A stretch of 9,611 bases of DNA from Cyanothece sp. UBA12306 (GTDB taxonomy: Bacteria; Cyanobacteriota; Cyanobacteriia; Cyanobacteriales; Microcystaceae): positions 1-9,611 of the forward strand of contig DLXW01000029.1 of assembly GCA_003448685.1 (NCBI GenBank), written 5' to 3'. Shown in pieces: positions 5,956 to 9,611 of this stretch. Position 1 is the first letter of the stretch; every line of letters starts with the position of its first letter. The notes beneath the pieces are model-generated. The model did not search any database, was not told the origin of the DNA, and was given only the letters and a program-made list of their open reading frames with translations. The position numbers and the translations under genes are program-made.

Positions 5956-6774
5956 ATGACTAGGACAATGTATTTTTTGGGGGTTTTAACGACTATCTTT
6001 ACAGTTCATCCTGTAATATTGAGTCAACCATTGCTATTAGCTCAAGAATCAACTACTCCTTCCACCCAATCTTCTGATAATTCTCCATCAAATGCGGTAG
6101 GTTGGTATAACCAAGGGGTAGATAAAATTACTGAGGGAGATTATCAAGGGGCAATTGCTGATTTTAGCGAAGCTATAAAACTAGCTCCCCAAGATCCAGA
6201 CTCCTACTATAATCGCGGTTATGCCTATCATATTTTAGGGGAAATTGACGAAGCTCTCTCCGACTATAATCAAGCCATTGAACTTAATCCTCAATTTGCT
6301 TATGCCTATGGTAATCGTTGTTATGCTTTTTATCAGAGCAAAAAATATGAACAAGCTCTGTCTGATTGTTCCGAGGCAATTAAGCTAAATTCTAATTATG
6401 CCGATTTTTATATTTATCGTGGCAATGCTAAAGATGATCTCGGTAATTATCAAGACGCTATTGCTGACTATACTCAAGCAATTAGTATTAAGGGCGACTA
6501 CCCTAAAGCTTATTATAATAGGGGTTTGGCTTACAGTCGCGCTGGAAAATTATCAGAAGCGATCGCTGACTATAGCAAATGCCTTGAATTAGATCCTAAT
6601 TTTGCTGATGCTTATTATAATCGGGGGCTGACTCAGTTTCAAATGGGTAATCAAAAAGAGGCGATCGCTGATTTAGAAAAGGCTGCCCAATTGTTTACTA
6701 CCCAAGGTAATACAGCTTATGCCCAACAAGCTCGTGATACTTTACAAAAATTACAAAATACTAATGATACTTAG
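5956..6774 (+). CDS. Exported tetratricopeptide repeat protein with six TPRs (272 aa)
   Basis: An N-terminal signal peptide (about 1-30, hydrophobic core YFLGVLTTIFTV, ending SQPLLLAQ) and a Ser/Thr/Pro linker precede six consecutive 34-residue TPR units at 47-80, 81-114, 115-148, 149-182, 183-216 and 217-250. Each shows the W/Y-N-x-G...Y-x-x-A...A-I-x-L-x-P pattern (for example YYNRGLAYSRAGKLSEAIADYSKCLELDPNF). A short C-terminal helix follows. Such arrays are protein-protein binding scaffolds; the partner is unknown, and the signal peptide places it in the periplasm or lumen. ATG 5956 (MTRTMYFLG) gives a normal signal peptide. An in-frame TTG at 5935 has AAGGA four bases ahead and is a real alternative. 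Two HIP1 sites (6559, 6661) fall at equivalent EAIAD positions of repeats 5 and 6, so the DNA repeat register is visible. Confidence 0.9.
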   Translation: MTRTMYFLGVLTTIFTVHPVILSQPLLLAQESTTPSTQSSDNSPSNAVGWYNQGVDKITEGDYQGAIADFSEAIKLAPQDPDSYYNRGYAYHILGEIDEALSDYNQAIELNPQFAYAYGNRCYAFYQSKKYEQALSDCSEAIKLNSNYADFYIYRGNAKDDLGNYQDAIADYTQAISIKGDYPKAYYNRGLAYSRAGKLSEAIADYSKCLELDPNFADAYYNRGLTQFQMGNQKEAIADLEKAAQLFTTQGNTAYAQQARDTLQKLQNTNDT

Positions 6775-6869
6775 GGAGTAAACCCATAAAAAAAGTAAAA
6801 TTTAGTTATTTTAAGATTTTAGATAGCTGCATAATTCTAATCTCTTAGAATAACTTGAATTATATTTTC

Positions 6870-6890
6870 CTAACTCCTAACTCCTGACTC
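6870..6890 (-). repeat. Heptamer tandem repeat (three units)
   Basis: On the plus strand CTAACTC, CTAACTC and CTGACTC follow without spacer. Read on the minus strand the unit is AGTYAGG. This is a short tandemly repeated repetitive (STRR) sequence of the kind common in cyanobacterial intergenic DNA. It lies in the 271-base gap between the TPR gene and the peroxiredoxin gene. Confidence 0.7.
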
Positions 6891-6957
6891 TGAGACTACT
6901 ACTATATTAGGTTTTTAGCTTTCGAGTTTTTGGAAAAAGTATAAGCTACAATCTTAC

Positions 6958-6989
6958 TTGACAAAGTGTAGTCGTTATGACTACACTTT
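6958..6989 (+). promoter_or_regulatory. Candidate peroxiredoxin promoter overlapped by an 11-bp dyad
   Basis: TTGACA (6958-6963) and TACACT (6982-6987) are separated by 18 bases, a plausible sigma-70 promoter. The dyad AAAGTGTAGTC (6963-6973) and GACTACACTTT (6979-6989), perfect with a GTTAT spacer, covers the spacer and -10 box. A bound protein would block polymerase, as in oxidative-stress repressor sites. An upstream TACAAT (6947-6952) is an alternative -10; transcription from there would put the dyad at the start of the mRNA as a hairpin. The start codon is 57 bases downstream. Confidence 0.45.
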
Positions 6990-7045
6990 AGAGGAAACAA
7001 TAAAAATTCAGCTTAGCTGAGAATTATCAATAGGAGTTAATAATT

Positions 7046-7777
7046 ATGCTTCCCAATAAAGAAGGACAGAAAGTACCCAGCGTCACCTTTCGTACACGCC
7101 AAAATAACGAATGGGTAGATGTAACTACTGATGAGCTTTTTGCTGGAAAAACCGTTGCCGTATTTTCCTTACCTGGAGCTTTTACTCCCACCTGTTCTTC
7201 ATCCCACTTGCCAGGATACAACGAATTAGCCCCCGTATTTAAAGAAAACGGTGTGGATAGCATTATTTGTATGTCAGTTAATGATACCTTTGTCATGAAC
7301 GAATGGGCTAAAGATCAAGAAGCAGATAATGTAATTCTAATTCCCGATGGTAATGGAGAATTTAGCGAAGGAATGGGAATGCTAGTAGACAAAGCAGACT
7401 TAGGCTTTGGCAAGAGATCTTGGCGCTATTCTATGCTAGTTAAAGACGGGGTAATTGAAAAAATGTTCATTGAACCCGAAGTCCCTGGAGATCCCTTTGA
7501 AATATCGGATGCAGAGACAATGCTCAAATATATTAACCCTAATGCGAAGAAACCTCCTCTAGTTTCTCTATTTTCTAAAGTTGGCTGTCCTTTCTGTGCT
7601 AAAGCGAAGGAAATGTTACAAGAAAAGGGCTTAGAATACGAAGAGATTGTGTTAGGAAAAGATGTTACCACAAAATCCCTCCAGGCTGTCAGTGGCAAAA
7701 CTTCCACACCTCAAGTGTTTATTGATGGTAAAGCTATTGGTGGTTCAGAAGAATTAGCAGCCTATCTAGGGACTTAA
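7046..7777 (+). CDS. Peroxiredoxin (Prx5 type)-glutaredoxin fusion
   Basis: This is a hybrid thiol peroxidase of 243 residues. The N-terminal Prx5/AhpC-TSA domain (about 3-165) has PGAFTPTC with the peroxidatic Cys50 and continues SSSHLPGY; a second cysteine is at 75. The C-terminal glutaredoxin domain (about 171-243) has the CPFC active site (181-184), TPQVFIDG (221-228) with the cis-Pro, and IGGSEEL (231-237) for glutathione binding. In such fusions the glutaredoxin domain regenerates the peroxidase with glutathione, so hydrogen peroxide and organic hydroperoxides are reduced without a separate reductant protein. Both active sites are intact and no signal peptide is present, which places it in the cytoplasm. 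AGGAG (7032-7036) is 9 bases before the ATG. The gene stands alone, with a dyad-covered promoter upstream and heptamer repeats on both sides. Confidence 0.95.
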   Translation: MLPNKEGQKVPSVTFRTRQNNEWVDVTTDELFAGKTVAVFSLPGAFTPTCSSSHLPGYNELAPVFKENGVDSIICMSVNDTFVMNEWAKDQEADNVILIPDGNGEFSEGMGMLVDKADLGFGKRSWRYSMLVKDGVIEKMFIEPEVPGDPFEISDAETMLKYINPNAKKPPLVSLFSKVGCPFCAKAKEMLQEKGLEYEEIVLGKDVTTKSLQAVSGKTSTPQVFIDGKAIGGSEELAAYLGT

Positions 7778-7778
7778 C

Positions 7779-7806
7779 GAAGTCAGAAGTCAGAAGTCAG
7801 AAGTAA
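7779..7806 (+). repeat. Heptamer tandem repeat (three units plus a decayed fourth)
   Basis: GAAGTCA is repeated three times and followed by GAAGTAA, starting one base after the peroxiredoxin stop codon. In register AGTCAGA it is the same family as the AGTYAGG repeat at 6870-6890, but in the opposite orientation. Confidence 0.8.
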
Positions 7807-7875
7807 AACTGGTTTTTTACAAGAGTTTAAGACAAAAGTTCTGTCCTGACCATCTTGGAGGTTGCTATATCATTG

Positions 7876-7960
7876 TACCAAATCCGCTTATTTTAGTAGA
7901 GTAACGTTTTTTCTCCCTGCTCTGGGGCTTGATACTATACTATCTAAAGCGGACTTGGTA
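7876..7960. repeat. Short MITE-like element with 14-bp terminal inverted repeats
   Basis: TACCAAATCCGCTT (7876-7889) and AAGCGGACTTGGTA (7947-7960) match as inverted repeats at 13 of 14 positions, and weaker complementarity continues inwards (TAGTAG against CTATCTA). The 85-bp element has no coding capacity. Ends of the form TACCAAATCCG are, from memory, frequent in dispersed cyanobacterial repeats. No clear target duplication is seen. Confidence 0.45.
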
Positions 7961-7991
7961 TTATTCCCATTTGTGGGCTGTATTAGAAAAA

Positions 7992-8029
7992 GGTAACGCA
8001 TCTAGATTAATTAGTCTGGGTGCGTTGCC
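7992..8029 (+). terminator. Long G-U containing hairpin downstream of the peroxiredoxin gene
   Basis: GGTAACGCATCTAGA (7992-8006) folds onto TCTGGGTGCGTTGCC (8015-8029) in a 15-bp stem with an 8-base loop. The three non-Watson-Crick positions are all U-G in a plus-strand transcript. No T-tract follows, so it is not a standard intrinsic terminator; it may cap or protect the 3' end of the peroxiredoxin mRNA, or be part of a small RNA. Confidence 0.4.
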
Positions 8030-8158
8030 AATAGTTATAATTGTGGTCAGTTTTTCCTGAACAAAGATAAATATTTAAACTAAAACTAGAGCTAAAAAAA
8101 GGAGATCAATATTGCACCAAGGATCAAGATTTCAGGGAACTATTTTGTTAGAAATTTG

Positions 8159-8187
8159 CTGAACTACTGAGTTTAGTTAGTTTTTTT
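8159..8187 (+). terminator. Weak plus-strand intrinsic terminator
   Basis: CT(G)AACTA (8159-8166, one bulged G) pairs with TAGTTAG (8174-8180) and is followed directly by seven T residues (8181-8187). It could end plus-strand transcription from the peroxiredoxin gene, or from a short transcript starting within 7778-8158, before it runs into ispE on the other strand. Apart from the elements listed, the 428-base stretch 7778-8205 shows no convincing gene. Confidence 0.4.
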
Positions 8188-8205
8188 GATCAGTTCCAAT
8201 AGAGT

Positions 8206-9150
8206 TCAAGAAATTACTTTAATTCCGGTACTAGATAACCTTGTTACCCAAAACTCCAAATTGGGATCACTAATAACAAGTTTGGCCTTATTTTTAATAG
8301 TTTCTGCTTCTTCTTGAGATTGACAAAGAGTAAATACGGTGGGTCCAGATCCTGACATCATGGTTCCGAGTCCTCCTGATTGTTGTAGAATGTTTCTTAG
8401 ATGATTAACCTGGGGGTGCTCTGGCAAAACAACTTTTTCTAAATCGTTGTGTAAGAGTTGGCCGATTTTAGTCTTATCTTTATGGCTAATGGCTTGAACT
8501 AAGGGGCCTGAATGCACCTTTAAAGTTCGAGACTGAACCCCAGGGCGATCGCTAATATATTCCTGTCCAAATTGCTTTCTATAGGTTTGATAGGCCCAAG
8601 GAGTAGATACCTCTAAACTTTTATATTTTGCTAAAACAACCCACAGGTTCTCTAAATCTTCAATTGGATCTAGTTTTTCCCCCCTTCCTGTGGCGATCAC
8701 TGTTCCTCCTGCAAGACAAAAGGGAACATCTGAGCCTAATTTTTGTCCTAATTGCTGTAATTCTGGCAAGGTTAACCCCAATTCCCAACTTAAATTCAAT
8801 CCCACCAACACCCCTGCTGCATCCGTTGATCCTCCTGCTAAACCCGCGGCCACAGGAATACGTTTATCAATAGTAATATCAACCCCACCATAATTAGCAA
8901 AAGCCTTGCTAAATTCCTGTTTCATCAATTGTGCGGCCCGATAGGCTAAATTAGTTTCATCAGTGGGAACTTGGGGATGGGAACAGATTAAATGGAAATT
9001 TTGGGTTCCATTGGGTCGTATTTCTAGGTGATCAGCTAAATCAATACTTTGCACGATCATCACTAATTCATGATAACCGTCAGGGCGATCGCCGATAATT
9101 TCTAGATAAAGATTAATTTTGGCTGGTGCAATTAATTTATAGGTTTGCAT
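8206..9150 (-). CDS. ispE: 4-diphosphocytidyl-2-C-methyl-D-erythritol kinase
   Basis: IspE is the GHMP-family kinase that phosphorylates the 2-hydroxyl of CDP-methylerythritol with ATP, the fourth step of the MEP pathway that supplies precursors for carotenoids, the phytol tail and quinones. The N terminus APAKINLYLEI (8-18) contains the catalytic Lys11. IPVAAGLAGGSTDAAG (98-113) is the ATP-binding GHMP motif. GSDVPFCLAGG (139-149) carries the catalytic Asp141, and MMSGSGPTVF (264-273) is the third motif. The length, 314 residues, is usual for cyanobacterial members. The ATG at 9150 fits the conserved N terminus, though no strong Shine-Dalgarno site precedes it. The 3' end lies close to a convergent weak terminator. 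rsmA (ksgA), often next to ispE, is not present here; the neighbour is a divergent exported protein gene. Confidence 0.96.
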   Translation of the reverse strand: MQTYKLIAPAKINLYLEIIGDRPDGYHELVMIVQSIDLADHLEIRPNGTQNFHLICSHPQVPTDETNLAYRAAQLMKQEFSKAFANYGGVDITIDKRIPVAAGLAGGSTDAAGVLVGLNLSWELGLTLPELQQLGQKLGSDVPFCLAGGTVIATGRGEKLDPIEDLENLWVVLAKYKSLEVSTPWAYQTYRKQFGQEYISDRPGVQSRTLKVHSGPLVQAISHKDKTKIGQLLHNDLEKVVLPEHPQVNHLRNILQQSGGLGTMMSGSGPTVFTLCQSQEEAETIKNKAKLVISDPNLEFWVTRLSSTGIKVIS

Positions 9151-9225
9151 AGATTAATTAAGGTTTCCACCACTTGATCGATGGCTATTGCTTGGGGATT
9201 TTTATCGAAACTTGGGGGGATTTGC

Positions 9226-9254
9226 TTGCACTTATTTGCAATGTTATATACTAT
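9226..9254 (+). promoter_or_regulatory. Candidate promoter of the exported protein gene at 9298
   Basis: TTGCAC (9226-9231) and TACTAT (9249-9254) are 17 bases apart, a standard spacing. Transcription would begin about 35 bases before the ATG at 9298. TTGCA occurs twice here (9226, 9236). Confidence 0.4.
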
Positions 9255-9297
9255 TATGATACGTTTAGGGCGTTTTAAAATTCAAGGTCAAATAACC

Positions 9298-9611
9298 ATG
9301 AAAATTCCTAATCGTTCCCTCAACTTCCCCTATAGCAATCAAGCTTTGGGTTTAGGCCTCACCATTTTAGCTGGTGCTACTGTTTTGGGTTCAGTTAATC
9401 CAGCCAATGCAGCCGTCATATTATCGACTGATTTTAACGGACGTACTGTTTCAGGTGCAACTGCATCAAATTTGAATTGGACAACCAATGGCGTTAGTGA
9501 CCCCGGCAATTTAACGGCTGATTTTAATTTATTCAATACTCCGGCCACACAAAACCTGTTTGCGGTTCAGCGTAATCTTCATACCCAAGAGACCTCTTGC
9601 AAAAGTTTTTT
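9298..9611 (+). CDS. Exported protein, probably PEP-CTERM type, 5' part; possibly disrupted
   Basis: The ATG at 9298 has AAGG (9284-9287) ten bases upstream. The first 41 residues form a signal peptide with a hydrophobic core (LGLGLTILAGATVLGSV) and the end NPANA before AVILSTDFNG. The mature part (STDFNGRTVSGATASNLNWTTNGVSDPGNLT...NLFAVQRNLHT) is Asn/Thr-rich. It recalls the N-terminal region of cyanobacterial exported proteins that end in a PEP-CTERM sorting signal; the C terminus needed to confirm this is outside the window. From about residue 98 the reading frame enters GAGACCTCTTGCAAAAG, which looks like a transposon end rather than coding sequence. The frame stays open to the edge, so the visible last residues (ETSCKSF) may not belong to the original protein. 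Confidence 0.65.
   Translation, partial: MKIPNRSLNFPYSNQALGLGLTILAGATVLGSVNPANAAVILSTDFNGRTVSGATASNLNWTTNGVSDPGNLTADFNLFNTPATQNLFAVQRNLHTQETSCKSF
9591..9611. mobile_element. Possible left terminal inverted repeat of an insertion sequence, partial
   Basis: GAGACCTCTTGCAAAAG, followed by a T run at the window edge, resembles the terminal repeats of several IS families, which often carry a TTGCAAA core. It interrupts a reading frame whose homologues, as I recall them, continue differently after AVQRNLH. Only 21 bases are visible, so neither a transposase nor the other end can be checked. Confidence 0.4.

Noticed and set aside
9339..9548. Minus-strand frame of 69 codons opposite the exported protein gene
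   Set aside because: Shadow of the plus-strand gene, which has a signal peptide, ribosome site and promoter.

Overview
The window is chromosomal DNA of a cyanobacterium. The palindrome GCGATCGC (HIP1, typical of many cyanobacteria) occurs ten times in 9.6 kb. The gene set also fits: a group 2 sigma factor of SigB/SigD type, a DUF1400 hydrolase, a peroxiredoxin-glutaredoxin fusion, and ispE of the plastid-type isoprenoid pathway. The AT-rich sequence and short heptamer repeats suggest a unicellular or baeocystous lineage, but I cannot name a genus.

Layout. At the left edge is the 5' end of an exported alpha/beta hydrolase gene (minus), divergent from a conserved hypothetical gene (390-977, plus). 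A sigma factor gene (1319-2305) follows a long, strongly foldable leader. It ends in a clear intrinsic terminator. About 460 bases without a convincing gene come next and hold several hairpins. A small exported protein gene (2823-3347) converges with cobO (3351-3968, minus). Upstream of cobO on the same strand lie a four-helix membrane protein gene of the DUF4231/SLATT type (4099-4908) and a Maf pyrophosphatase gene (5019-5627). Divergent from maf is a secreted six-TPR protein gene (5956-6774). The peroxiredoxin-glutaredoxin gene (7046-7777) is preceded by a promoter overlapped by an 11-bp dyad and is bracketed by heptamer tandem repeats in opposite orientation. A 428-base geneless stretch then carries a short MITE-like inverted repeat and two hairpins. 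ispE (8206-9150, minus) is divergent from the start of a secreted, probably PEP-CTERM-type protein gene (9298 on). Its reading frame runs into a transposon-end-like sequence just before the window ends.

Most genes are housekeeping or stress functions (cobalamin adenosylation, isoprenoid precursor synthesis, nucleotide sanitation, peroxide detoxification, alternative sigma factor). They show no obvious single pathway. I found no CRISPR array, tRNA, rRNA, toxin-antitoxin pair or complete mobile element, and no gene cluster that is clearly a new system. The most interesting signals are non-coding: a hairpin that covers the Shine-Dalgarno sequence of the sigma factor gene (possible RNA thermometer), the nested fold upstream of it, the dyad over the peroxiredoxin promoter, and the apparent insertion at the right edge.
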